From positions 1 to 64,000 of the forward strand of contig DAOUPZ010000017.1 in assembly GCA_030625885.1 (NCBI GenBank): 64,000 nucleotides of DNA. The letters are read 5' to 3'. The position numbers were made by a program, and so were the translations under genes. Positions 1-10,300 of the stretch are shown piece after piece. The notes beneath the pieces were generated by a model that was not told the DNA's origin, did no database searches, and saw only the letters and a list, made by a program, of their open reading frames with translations. Position 1 is the stretch's first letter. Each line of letters begins with the position of its first letter. This DNA comes from Clostridia bacterium (GTDB lineage Bacteria > Bacillota > DAOUPZ01).

Positions 1-1
1 A

Positions 2-217
2 ATGGCGTTGATGATCGTTCGAGCAGCCAAGCTGGATACTGCAGCAACCGGCAAATCATTCGAAGATGGCACAGCGATTTCCGGCTGGGCAGCCAACGCT
101 GTGAACACCGCATTTGAAAATGGGATCATCAGCGGTTATCCGGACAACACCTTTAAACCGCAAGGCAATGCTAAACGGGCTGAAGCGGTTACGGTCATCG
201 TTAATGCACTGAAATAA
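2..217 (+). CDS. SLH-domain protein, C-terminal end only
   Basis: This is the last 71 codons of a gene whose start lies before the window. The residues fit the end of one S-layer-homology repeat and one complete repeat: a helix start around ISGWAANAV, then IISGYPDNTFKPQGNAKRAE and a final hydrophobic helix. SLH repeats bind pyruvylated secondary wall polymer and hold exported proteins on the Gram-positive surface. It closely resembles the SLH repeats of the cohesin-bearing anchor at 14379. What precedes the SLH part cannot be seen. The stop codon is followed within 20 bases by a REP palindrome. Confidence 0.85.
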   Translation: MALMIVRAAKLDTAATGKSFEDGTAISGWAANAVNTAFENGIISGYPDNTFKPQGNAKRAEAVTVIVNALK

Positions 218-230
218 TGCAATAAACAAA

Positions 231-292
231 AACAGGGACAGTTCCGCATTTTGCGTAAGACGCAAAAATGGGGACTGTCCCTGCTTTTGCGT
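231..292. repeat. REP-A palindrome
   Basis: Nested inverted repeat. Outer arms are CAGGGACAGT and ACTGTCCCTG; inner arms are GCATTTTGCG and CGCAAAAATG. It sits between the convergent SLH gene and the minus-strand gene, where the hairpin could end transcription in both directions. It belongs to the same family as the elements flanking the RAYT gene at 17511. Confidence 0.75.
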
Positions 293-293
293 T

Positions 294-656
294 CTATTCA
301 GGCCAGCTCATTTTTTTTACGATATGTTTCTCATCCATATGCTCTTTTTGATCGTACATAACGACTTGAATGTTATCTACATCTTGGTATTTATCTAATG
401 TATAGGTAACAAGGTCTTGATAAATGGTCTCTATTTGAGATTGAGCAGCATTTTGCGGGATAATAATGGAATAAATAATGGAGCGTTGCTCCGTTGTTGC
501 ATCCATGTTGGTTTCGACAATTTCATAAGTATAAGAACCATCAGGATTAACCATGAAAAAAGTTTGGGCTTGATGATGATTGCCGGAAACAAAGCCAAAA
601 ATAACGATAGGAATCAATATGAACCAAAGCCATTTCTTTTTAAACAAAGAAATCAT
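294..656 (-). CDS. Small membrane-anchored protein of unknown function
   Basis: About 120 residues. The N-terminus is FKKKWLWFILIPIVIFGFVS, a positively charged stretch followed by one membrane segment, so the rest (residues 30-120) is probably outside the cell. The outer part is polar, with a possible helical segment around SQIETIYQDLVTYTLDKYQD, and no family motif that I recognise. I start at the ATG at 656; a TTG three codons earlier (665) is in frame. The upstream GGAGGAG lies almost on the ATG, so the start is unsure. It is convergent with the SLH gene and divergent from the giant surface protein. Confidence 0.5.
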   Translation of the reverse strand: MISLFKKKWLWFILIPIVIFGFVSGNHHQAQTFFMVNPDGSYTYEIVETNMDATTEQRSIIYSIIIPQNAAQSQIETIYQDLVTYTLDKYQDVDNIQVVMYDQKEHMDEKHIVKKMSWPE

Positions 657-665
657 CTCCTCCAA

Positions 666-1169
666 AAATTTAAATATAAGACAAAGAAAAAAACATATGT
701 TATGTGTTATGAAAAAAATGAGACAAAAGGACTATTATCATTACATGAGTCAGTTTTTTAAAATCAATAAAAAATATGAATACGTTAAATAAGAAGCTTG
801 CTAAAGATATAGCATATATACGTTTCTATGTGATGTTTTAGGGGTAAATTAATACTAAAACTTTGAAATTAATACTAAAAAATAGTATGATAGTATTATT
901 AATCCATAAAAATTGCAAATATAGAACAAATAAAAATAGCAAAAAATATTTTGAGCAATAGGTATTTGGTAACGTTTAAAGATCCAAATTGATAATCAAT
1001 GTGAGTACTAGTACCTATATAAAAATGTCTCCTATGTCATTTTACCATAAAACACAGAAACAAACGATTAGGGAAACAAGTTGCAGGAGGTGATTCGAGG
1101 CAAGGGAAGGATTAATTTGTACGAAAATGTTTTTAGAAAATGAATGAGAAGTTGAAAGGAGTGTAGTTA
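666..1169. other. Long AT-rich leader region before the giant surface protein
   Basis: About 500 bases without a convincing gene. It contains a 15-base direct repeat, AAATTAATACTAAAA, at 846-860 and 866-880 (20 bases start to start), followed by AATAGTATGATAGTATTATT. A strong GGAGG at 1085-1090 is not followed by a usable ORF. The ribosome-binding site for the next gene is AAAGGAG near 1157. I could not fit a known riboswitch or a clean promoter pair. Confidence 0.4.
846..880. repeat. 15-base direct repeat, possible operator pair
   Basis: Two exact copies of AAATTAATACTAAAA start 20 bases apart, roughly two helical turns, about 290 bases upstream of the giant surface-protein gene. The spacing would suit a regulator binding one face of the DNA. 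No experimental basis; it could be chance in AT-rich DNA. Confidence 0.3.
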
Positions 1170-4100
1170 ATGACAACAAATTTCTTTAGAGTGCGTCACC
1201 TGAAACTGTCTAAGTTTCTGTCTGTTATCATCACTTTTATGATGATTTTTTCATCTATGGCCTCTATTCCGGTAGCGGCTATAGCCGCTGATGGTGACAT
1301 TACGAATATTTTAGTGACCGGGACCGAGGCACATCAAACAATGGCATCTGATTATACATTAGCCTTTGATTTAGACAGGGCAATTATAGATGTTGATAGT
1401 GTTACTGATGGATTTCAGGCAGATGGTGTAATTACAGTAGATTTTGGGGCCAGTGATTTTAATTGTGATAATTTGGACAGCATGGATGTTAATGTGATTC
1501 AGTTTAAAGTTGATGGAAGTGACTTTGATCAGGCAGCAAAGGTATGGGATTCAACTAATCACGTTTTGACGATTACCCCACAAGCGGAAATCGCATTGGG
1601 TTCAACGATTAGTATTGAATTTAATGATATTATTGTTAACCCAACAGAAGCAGGAGATAAGTACTTTGCAACCTTGCGACTGATTGATAAAGATGGAATC
1701 GCACTATGTCAGAAACTTGTTCATGAACAGGTGAAATTCCTTTCATTAGCAATGATGGCTGTTGATGAAGCAGATATACATAATGATGAAACACAAGTCA
1801 ACATTCGTAAAAAGATTAAAATTGAATTAAAAGATGATGATGGATTACTTGCAGCAAAAGAAGATATTACAGGATATCTTTATGGCCAGGGTACATCTTT
1901 TTACACAGCACCCGCTGATGAAACTTCAAATGCTACATTTACCATTCCAGCAGGTGAATCATCTGCAGAACTGTATTTTGTAGCAGATAATCCTGGCATC
2001 TATACAATTAGCATGGATTTGGATTGGAGTTCTATATATATACCTTTCATTTCAGACTCGATTGAAATCAATGTCACTCCAGCTGAAAAGATAGATTATG
2101 GGTGGGATTTTGCTAAAGAAGATATAATAGCAGGGGAAACAGGTAAAATTGATATTTGGGTTTTAGATGGTGATCAGTATGGGAATGTTGTAGATCGAAC
2201 AGAGCCTATTACCCTGGATTTACAAGCAATTAATTTCTATAATGGGGAAGTATCTGAAACAGCTGCATTCTTTGCTGCAGATGAAGACGATAATCTTGTA
2301 GAGCCTAAACAGTCCATTGCGTCGGTGACGATTCCGGCGAATGAGTATATGGCAACTTTTTATTATACCGATACGCATGCGACAGTTAATGATCCGCTTT
2401 ATAACTTAGACATTCAGGCTTCGTATGGCGAAGATGTACTGGATATGTCGCCCGTTGTTTATCCTGCGGAATCGACCGGCATTTTTTTAAAAACCGTTCC
2501 GGAAACCGATGATGGCAGTATGATGAGAAGTACAACAGGTGTAAATGTTGAAATTCAAGCAGAGCTTCAAGATGAGTATGGTAATAAAGCAAATCCGCAG
2601 CCGGATCAATTAACACTTAATTTATCCAGTGATTCGAATACGGGTGAATTTCTTGATGGGGAATATGGCAATGTAATTTCCCAAGTTACTTTCTTAGCGA
2701 ATGATGATTTTAAAACGTTCTATTATCAAGATACGACACCGGGTACATATACAATTACAGCTTCAACAACCGATTTAGAAGATGGAACGGTACAGGTTGA
2801 GGTGATTGATGCACCGCAAATCGGTATTACACTGGAGAATAACCCGGTTGAAATTTATCTAAATAATAAAGTAACTTTGGATTTAAAGTATGCAGATGGA
2901 ACAGCTTATTTAGATCATGAAGATATTATGGTTGAATTGAGCAGCTATCTTATGGATGATGAAGGAAGTTATGATATACAGGCAGGTTTATTCTATCCAA
3001 ACAAGGCAGATAACGATTATAGCATTGAGTATGTTACAGTTCCTGCTGGGCAGTCTAGTGTAGATGTTTATTACTGTGCTAATCTTGTAGGGGAACATTT
3101 CATAGAAGCTTATGCACAATGCGATGAATTTGATATTTCGTTATGGACTGAAAGCGAATCGCTGACAGTTACGGCTGCACAGCAAGTCCAAAATGAACTG
3201 ACGGTAGAGACCGATGAGTTTATTGCCGGAGAACCCGGCAAAGTAACCGTTGAGATTCAGGATCAATATTGGAATCCGGTTGTACAAGGTGAAGGCGGAT
3301 TAACCGTAGGACTTGAAGCCAAATGTTATCCAGATGGGGTAGGGGAAGGTGAAATCGTATATGATGAAGATGCCGAACCGGTAGAAGGGGCATTCTATGC
3401 GACCCTTGATGGAAATGGCGATGTATCAGGAGAACCAATTACTGAAATTACCATTCCTGAAGGAGAGAGTAGTATCTCATTCTATTACATGGATACCAAA
3501 TCAACCAATGATCCCGAATACAATGTCTGGTTGGGTGTTGAAGCGGGAATGCTGCGTGAGGTTGCTGAATACGTATGGATAGATGAGATATATGTTTTAC
3601 CGGCTGCAGCCAGCCAATTAATGACCACAGCGATTGATGAAGATGAAGCAGTCGTTGATGCACCATACGTATTACAGGGAAGACCCATCGTATTAAAGGT
3701 TGAACTCTTGGATGAATACGGCAATAAGGCGAATCCACAAGAAGAGCTATTAACCGTTAATTTAGTCAGCAGTACAGATACGGGTGTTTTTTATGATGAA
3801 TGGTTTTGGGATGAGCATCCAAGCGTCAGCCAAATCACATTTGGCTATGATTGGTGGAATGATAGTGAAGATCAAGATGAAGAGCAAGAACCTTATTTCA
3901 TTTACTATTTAGATACAGAGCCGGGTACTGTTCAGGTCAGTGCTCAGGACTTGAACTTAACGCATAATGAACTTTCCATTGATGTGTTGGAAGCGCCAAC
4001 ATGCATTAAATTGGATGATGCAGGTGCAGACTGGACCATTAATCAAAGAAGCAAGGTCACTATTTCCTTGTTTTCTGATGAGGCAGGAATGGTTCCATAC

Positions 4101-7100
4101 AGTGTACCGGCAGCATTAGAAGAAGGATTGGATCTTTATCTATGGGCAGAAGATGATGGTGAATTCTATACCGAACAGATTGGCGGAGACTATATTGATT
4201 ATTATTGGGATGAGCCATTAGTAGTTTCGGCAGGTGAAAATTCAATTGATGTATATTATGAACCCTGGTTTGTCGGTGAAGAGACCATCTATGCAGGCTA
4301 TAATGCTATTGAATGTTACACTGAAGGCGAATTACTTATAGAAGATGTTAAACCGGCAACGGGTGTTTACGTTGTCTTTGACAGTGAAGAAGAATTGCAA
4401 TTCACAGCAGGTCAGCCCGGAGAAGTTCATTTGAAGGTGCTGGACCAAGAAGATAATCCGGTTAAAACGGGTGAAGTTGAGGTTGAATTGTTTGCGAAAA
4501 CAGTCAGCATTTCAATGCTTGGTGGTTTCAAGGAACAAGATGCGACGGGTGAATTTTATGCAGCATTAGGCGAAAATGGTCAGCCTGTTGGGGATCCTGT
4601 TACGCAGATTACCATCACGAATGGTGAGGCAACCGTATACTATTTGGATGATAAAGTAACAGGCGTTGATGGGATAACAGGAAATGCGTACTATTTGGGT
4701 TTGGGTGTGAAATCCCCTGTGGTGAATGGCGATATGATTGGAGCCATTGTGAACCCGGGTGTTAGCAGAGAATTAGGCATTAAAGTATATGAAATGCCGA
4801 TTTACCCACTAGAACGAATTGATTGTGCCGAAGATGATCGGTATGTTATGAAAGGAAATATAGCGGGAGACAGCCTTCTCAATGAAACGGATGATGTTGC
4901 GGCAGGTACGCCATTCCCGGTTGTATTGGCTATTCAGGATGAGAACGGTAATCCGGTGACCCAAACCACACCGATTACCATTAACCTTTCAACGGAATTA
5001 GATGAAGGTGTAACGCCTGAAACGGTTTACGGGCGATTCTATTTTGATCGGGAGGGTTCAGAGCCCGCCACTCAAGTGACGATTGATGAGGGTGATCAAG
5101 AGACCGGGCCATTATGGCTCATTGCTTCCGGTGCAGGGCAAATCACCTTACAAGCAGAAGTTGCAGGTATTGCTCAGCCGATAACTAAAGTCATTCAGGT
5201 CCATCAAGCCAACAAAGCAGAAATTCATTTCCCACTAACATTGGGAATTGATCCGTATGAAGAACTGGATTTATATGAAACAAATCTTTTTGACCTGATG
5301 CTTGAAGATCAAAAAATCGGACCGGAAGACCGTAAAGTGATGTATGTGATTGCTACGGACGGACTTGGTGAAATTGGTCATCCGGGTATTGTGTCAGAAG
5401 ACATGGTTGTTAATCTAGAGGGTGCTGTTTTCCATGACCATGATAGCAGATATAGCCCGATTACGACGGTGACGATTCCTAAAGGTTATGAGGGCGTACG
5501 TGTTTTCTATGAAGCAAATGCATTGGAAGGAACAATGGATATGACAGCAACAGTAGCAGATACACAAGTTACTGATACCGAAGCAGTTGAAATTGTTCAG
5601 GAACCTTATTATACAAAATTCCTGCAGCGTGGTTGGAATGTGATTTCTGCACCCGTGCAGCTTGGCAAAAGTACGATAGCAGATATAGTGCATGATGCGG
5701 ATAGGATCGTGGATGTAGCATATGCCTATAATGCAGAAACCAAGTTGTGGGAACAAGCAGGTCCTGAATCTGCGTTAGACCCAATGGACGTTGTATTTGT
5801 GAAATTGAAAGGCTCCAGTTATGCTAAGTTTTATCCGGCGCTTAACCCATCCGGACCGTATACACGCAATCTAGCAACAGGCTGGAACTTAATCGGTCCA
5901 TCACTAGATATGAATAATGTTTATGAAGAAGATTATGAACCGTGGAGTATGGAAAGTCAGTCATTTATACCGTATTTTGATGATACGTATGGAAGATCTT
6001 TAGACTTTGTTTTAGAAAGTATCCAAGGTAAATATTCTCGAGTTATCAGTCCCCAAATCGGGGAACAGTATCAATGGGCGTATCTTCCCGGTATGGATAA
6101 TGTACCGGATATGGGGATGACGCAAGGGTACTGGATCTACATGAATGAACCGGGAACCATGGTCGGTTATGGTTATACACCGGTTGCTGCCGGACTGCAT
6201 GGACATCTGCCCTACATTCCCGGGTTTGCAGATATCTTATTTGGAATGGGTGCAGCAGAAGCTGATGTGGAAGATGCGCCGCCATTACTACCAGCAGCAT
6301 TCTGCGGTACGGTTGTGGATCAAAATGGCAATGCCATTGATGCAGGAACCATTGAAGCGGTTATTGATGGGATTGTAAGAGCAAGAATGGACTTTACAGA
6401 CGGTGAATTTGGTCTTTCCTATGGGGCAAGACTGATTGTTCAGTCCTTAAGCAGTGACAACATTCAGAATATTACCTTCTTGGTGAATGGGATGCCAGCT
6501 AATGAAAGCTTTAAATTAGCTGATGTGACCGGTGAACTGGTAGAAGCGAAGTTAACCGTAGATACGAGCGCCCTACCGCTTGCTTACAATGCGGTTCAAG
6601 TGACACCGCAGGCTCAAGTGGCGTTGACGTTCAATAAAGACATCTTAGGTGCAGTGGATGATGTGAAGGCAGCAATTACGTTTGCTGCAGATGGAGAAAA
6701 TTATACTGCATTGGGTGAAAATGATGTTGTAACAATCGAAGGTAATCAAGTCATCATTACCTTTGCTAATGAATTGACAGGTTCAACCAATAAGATCAAG
6801 GTGGCAGCAAGTACATTTAAAGATGATAGCGACAATGTTTTAGAAACGGCTATTGAAACAGCTGCATTTGGTTTGGAAGATCAACCCTCGGATGAGTGTT
6901 TCATAGCAACGGCAGCTTATGGGACCAAGTTCGGTCCGGCAGTGACGTTGCTCCGAGAATTCCGTGATCAGTTCTTAATGACTAATGAATTGGGTAGACA
7001 ATTCGTTAACTTCTATTATGAAAAATCACCCGCTGTTGCCAAGACAATAGCAGGCAGTGAATTCCTGAAGTTATTGGTTAGAATAGCTCTAGCACCGATC

Positions 7101-7202
7101 GTGATCTTAGTCTTCCTGTTATTTAACCCTGTTTTACTGGTATCATTGATGTTACTGGTAGGATTAGGATATATGAGCAAAAGAAGATTACACGTACGTT
7201 AA
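1170..7202 (+). CDS. Giant Ig-like-repeat surface protein with CFI-box C-terminus
   Basis: A 2010-residue exported protein. Residues 1-40 are a signal peptide (basic N-terminus, FLSVIITFMMIFSSM core, cleavage near AIAADG). Between about 200 and 1400 there are at least six related beta-rich modules containing an AGxxGxVxxxVxDxxxNPV-type strand or DEYGNKANPQ (near residues 321, 468, 686, 848, 1080 and 1257), resembling bacterial invasin/Big-type Ig folds. Residues 1485-1600 hold a GWNVISAPV module found in other exported proteins. An SbsA-like Ig domain spans about 1790-1900. The end carries CFIATAAYGT (residue 1910), a membrane helix near 1971-2003 and a basic tail, the layout of CFI-box-CTERM proteins, thought to be a sorting/anchoring signal. 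It has no dockerin or SLH repeats, so it would be held by the membrane instead. Start: ATG with AAAGGAG about 9 bases upstream. A strong terminator follows. Confidence 0.8.
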   Translation: MTTNFFRVRHLKLSKFLSVIITFMMIFSSMASIPVAAIAADGDITNILVTGTEAHQTMASDYTLAFDLDRAIIDVDSVTDGFQADGVITVDFGASDFNCDNLDSMDVNVIQFKVDGSDFDQAAKVWDSTNHVLTITPQAEIALGSTISIEFNDIIVNPTEAGDKYFATLRLIDKDGIALCQKLVHEQVKFLSLAMMAVDEADIHNDETQVNIRKKIKIELKDDDGLLAAKEDITGYLYGQGTSFYTAPADETSNATFTIPAGESSAELYFVADNPGIYTISMDLDWSSIYIPFISDSIEINVTPAEKIDYGWDFAKEDIIAGETGKIDIWVLDGDQYGNVVDRTEPITLDLQAINFYNGEVSETAAFFAADEDDNLVEPKQSIASVTIPANEYMATFYYTDTHATVNDPLYNLDIQASYGEDVLDMSPVVYPAESTGIFLKTVPETDDGSMMRSTTGVNVEIQAELQDEYGNKANPQPDQLTLNLSSDSNTGEFLDGEYGNVISQVTFLANDDFKTFYYQDTTPGTYTITASTTDLEDGTVQVEVIDAPQIGITLENNPVEIYLNNKVTLDLKYADGTAYLDHEDIMVELSSYLMDDEGSYDIQAGLFYPNKADNDYSIEYVTVPAGQSSVDVYYCANLVGEHFIEAYAQCDEFDISLWTESESLTVTAAQQVQNELTVETDEFIAGEPGKVTVEIQDQYWNPVVQGEGGLTVGLEAKCYPDGVGEGEIVYDEDAEPVEGAFYATLDGNGDVSGEPITEITIPEGESSISFYYMDTKSTNDPEYNVWLGVEAGMLREVAEYVWIDEIYVLPAAASQLMTTAIDEDEAVVDAPYVLQGRPIVLKVELLDEYGNKANPQEELLTVNLVSSTDTGVFYDEWFWDEHPSVSQITFGYDWWNDSEDQDEEQEPYFIYYLDTEPGTVQVSAQDLNLTHNELSIDVLEAPTCIKLDDAGADWTINQRSKVTISLFSDEAGMVPYSVPAALEEGLDLYLWAEDDGEFYTEQIGGDYIDYYWDEPLVVSAGENSIDVYYEPWFVGEETIYAGYNAIECYTEGELLIEDVKPATGVYVVFDSEEELQFTAGQPGEVHLKVLDQEDNPVKTGEVEVELFAKTVSISMLGGFKEQDATGEFYAALGENGQPVGDPVTQITITNGEATVYYLDDKVTGVDGITGNAYYLGLGVKSPVVNGDMIGAIVNPGVSRELGIKVYEMPIYPLERIDCAEDDRYVMKGNIAGDSLLNETDDVAAGTPFPVVLAIQDENGNPVTQTTPITINLSTELDEGVTPETVYGRFYFDREGSEPATQVTIDEGDQETGPLWLIASGAGQITLQAEVAGIAQPITKVIQVHQANKAEIHFPLTLGIDPYEELDLYETNLFDLMLEDQKIGPEDRKVMYVIATDGLGEIGHPGIVSEDMVVNLEGAVFHDHDSRYSPITTVTIPKGYEGVRVFYEANALEGTMDMTATVADTQVTDTEAVEIVQEPYYTKFLQRGWNVISAPVQLGKSTIADIVHDADRIVDVAYAYNAETKLWEQAGPESALDPMDVVFVKLKGSSYAKFYPALNPSGPYTRNLATGWNLIGPSLDMNNVYEEDYEPWSMESQSFIPYFDDTYGRSLDFVLESIQGKYSRVISPQIGEQYQWAYLPGMDNVPDMGMTQGYWIYMNEPGTMVGYGYTPVAAGLHGHLPYIPGFADILFGMGAAEADVEDAPPLLPAAFCGTVVDQNGNAIDAGTIEAVIDGIVRARMDFTDGEFGLSYGARLIVQSLSSDNIQNITFLVNGMPANESFKLADVTGELVEAKLTVDTSALPLAYNAVQVTPQAQVALTFNKDILGAVDDVKAAITFAADGENYTALGENDVVTIEGNQVIITFANELTGSTNKIKVAASTFKDDSDNVLETAIETAAFGLEDQPSDECFIATAAYGTKFGPAVTLLREFRDQFLMTNELGRQFVNFYYEKSPAVAKTIAGSEFLKLLVRIALAPIVILVFLLFNPVLLVSLMLLVGLGYMSKRRLHVR

Positions 7203-7220
7203 GAAATAAAATAGTATGAT

Positions 7221-7252
7221 AAAAAGGGAGCAGCTTCAGCTGCTCCCTTTTT
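7221..7252 (+). terminator. Rho-independent terminator
   Basis: Perfect 9-bp stem GGGAGCAGC / GCTGCTCCC with a TTCA loop, followed by TTTTT, 19 bases after the giant surface-protein gene. The A-run on the 5' side would allow bidirectional function. Confidence 0.9.
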
Positions 7253-7275
7253 CGCTTTCCCCTTTCGTCTAAACA

Positions 7276-7284
7276 TGGTAAAAT
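7276..7284 (+). promoter_or_regulatory. Extended -10 promoter candidate
   Basis: TG-G-TAAAAT between the terminator and the first subtilase gene. Initiation about 7 bases downstream would fall near 7291, which supports the TTG start at 7336 over the ATG at 7291. No good -35 is seen. Confidence 0.4.
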
Positions 7285-7335
7285 AATCTTATGAAGCAAT
7301 TATATTCAAGGATACTGTTCGGGAGGTCTGAGACA

Positions 7336-10300
7336 TTGAGAAAAAATCCGCTTTATATCATTGGATTGTCATTATTAATTGGGTTAATGTTTTTTCAGGT
7401 TGCCTATGGGGAAAATGAAGAACCGTTTGAAATATTGGTTAAGTATGCTCCATCATCTTTTAAAGCAGCCGATGCTCATAAAAAAGAGGGGATTGAAAAG
7501 CTGGGGGTTAGAAAGATTGTGGTAGATACCCTTGCAGAGAAGGAACGGATGATTGCGGCCTTAAAGGAAGACGAATCGGTTGAATATATTGAAGAAAACA
7601 TTAAATATTCAGCTTGTCAAATCCCTAATGATGAACTTTATGATCATGATTGGGGATTATCTAACCTAAATGCCGCAGCAGGGTGGGATTTAACCACCGG
7701 TAATTCAGAGGTCATTATTGCGGTTTTGGATACAGGGCTGTTAACGGACTATGCTGACCTGACTGCTAATAGGATAACCGGAAAAACATTTATTACAGGA
7801 ACCAGTACGCCTTATGATGATAATGATGATCATCATGGGACCAATGTGTCTGCTATTATTGCGGCGCAAGGTAATAATGGATTGGATAAAGCGGGCGTTA
7901 CATGGCATTCTAAAGTGATGCCGCTCAAAGTTTTGGACAGTAATGGGGATGGCTATACGGATAAGATTGCCGAAGCAATTATTTACGCTGCGGATCAGGA
8001 TGTGGACGTCATTAATATGAGTTTAGGCGGGGATCAATCATCAAACGTATTGGAAGATGCGGTTGAATATGCTTATAATAAAGGGGTCATCATGGTTGCA
8101 GCCTCCGGAAATCATAATGAGGGCATACCGCCCGTATCTTATCCTGCTGCCTATGATCATGTGTTGGCCATAGGGGCTATTGATCAAAATGAGACCATTG
8201 CGTATTTTTCGAATACGGGATATAACATGGGGTTTGTCGCGCCCGGGGTTGATATTACTTCTTATAATGGACAGAAGACCATTAACGGAACATCCTTTGC
8301 TGCGCCTTATGTATCGGGAACGGTGGCGTTGATGCTGTCCTTAAATCCTCAATTGACATTTGAAGAGATACAATCTATTTTAATCAGCACGGCTAAGGAT
8401 TTGGGATTACCGGGGTTTGATGAAAAATATGGTTACGGGTTAATTAATATTTATAATGTGTTAAAAATGATTGCTTCAGAGCCGGTTATTACACATGAGC
8501 CAATAACCATGGCAGCAGCAGGGAAGCCACTACAAATTGAGGCACAGGTGACGGATGAGAATGAGGTTGAAGCTGTTCTGTTATATTATAAGCCATCTAA
8601 CGGGAATGAATATTTCATGAAAGAAATGGTTCCGATCGAGGGAGATATTTATACGGCTGTCATAGAAGGAACCATGCTGCAGCAGCCGGAATTAGACTAT
8701 TATATTGAAGCGTCTAATGGTATACAAATAACCCATGAGGGAACGGCAGACAACCCGTTTAGAGTAACCGTGATGAGCGCACCGGTAATAGAATGCATCA
8801 ATAGCCAAGAAGGACCGGCAGCCGGAGGATCAGAAGTGATGATCAGCGGATTCAATTTCCAGCAAGGCGCGCAGGTTAAATTTGGTGATGTATTAGCAAC
8901 AGATATAACCGCCAATTCGGATACGAGCATCACAGTCATCACGCCGCCGCATTATCCATCATGGGTAGATGTTACCGTTATAAATCCTGATGGGCTTCAA
9001 GATCGGCTCACGCAGGCGTTTATGTTTAAAAGCGAAGGGGTAACGGTAAGCATACCCGATCGGACGGTATATGAGGGGCAGCTTGTTCGGATACCACTCA
9101 ATATTTCGGATGTTTCGGGATTACGATCGGTTGATCTTCAGCTGTCCTATGATGAAAAGATTCTACAATTGATACAAGTGACAAAAGGCAGTCTGACAGC
9201 TGACTTTGAACTGGGATATAACAGGGATCAAGCGGGGCAGTTGATATTGTCCATGGCATCGCCGACAGCGGTTTACGGAGCAGGTGTATTAAATAACCTC
9301 TATTTTAATGTTTTAAATACAGAAGCAGCAACTTCAGCACTTCATATGGATGATATTTCTTTAAATTCACCGGGGAGTATTCCGGTGAGTACAACAAATG
9401 GGACGATTTATATTACGCATGCCTTTGAAATATCTGGGAACGCCGGTTATTATAAAGGCGACAAAGTGCTTTCAAATGTGACTTTGGAATTGGCAGGGGA
9501 TAAGATGAGTACGACGGTTACCGATGCAACCGGAGCCTATCGAATGAAAGGCATCACAGAGGGTGAGTATACGCTGACGGCAAGCAAGGAAGATGAAGTC
9601 GATGGCATATCGGCCTATGATGCGTCTTTAATATTACAATCTTCTGCAGGTTTACTGGATTTTTCAATCGGGGAACTCATAGCAGGGGATGTTGATCATG
9701 ATGAAACGATTTCAGCTATGGATGCTTCCTATGTATTGGAAAAAGCAGTGGGGTTAAGAGAACTGCCGTTTCCGGGATTGGATAAAATGTGGACATTTCT
9801 TCCTGAGCAAAAAACGTATACTGATCTCAATAGCAATAAAGCCGCGGAAGATTTCACAGGGATTTTGATCGGAGATGTTTCTGGAAATTGGGGAGAGCTG
9901 GAAGCAGCTGTGCAAAGTATTTCAGAACAAGTTGAATTTACCCTGGGTACGGTCAGGACACAGCCCGGCGGACAGGTAGTTGTTCCTCTGCTGTTTGATG
10001 CCGCTCAAGAAAATCTGTATGGCATTGATATCAGTATAAGTTATGATCAAAATGTGGCCATCCCGGTATCTGTTATAAAATCCGATTTGGCGGATGAGCT
10101 TAGTCTAGGGATTAATTTAAATACCCAAGGTGTCATCAAAATGGCGCTTGCAGGGGCACAACCGCTGACGGGTCAAGGAAAACTGATGGATATTGTCTTT
10201 GATACCGTACAAAGTGCCGGATTAAAAACAGATATAAAAGTGGATCGGGTCGAGGTTAATGAGACGAATGCATCTGCAATCCATAACGGTCAGGTCATTA

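Noticed and set aside
666-1169. Cyclic-di-GMP or other riboswitch in the long leader
   Set aside because: No match to the conserved cores that I know; only a direct repeat is visible.
2386-6378. Minus-strand and alternate-frame ORFs inside the giant surface-protein gene
   Set aside because: Low-complexity shadows with no ribosome sites; the plus-strand frame is continuous and coherent.
7291-7335. Longer N-terminus of the first subtilase from the ATG at 7291
   Set aside because: No ribosome site, and the predicted transcription start is at about the same base. The TTG at 7336 has GGGAGGT and a clean signal peptide.
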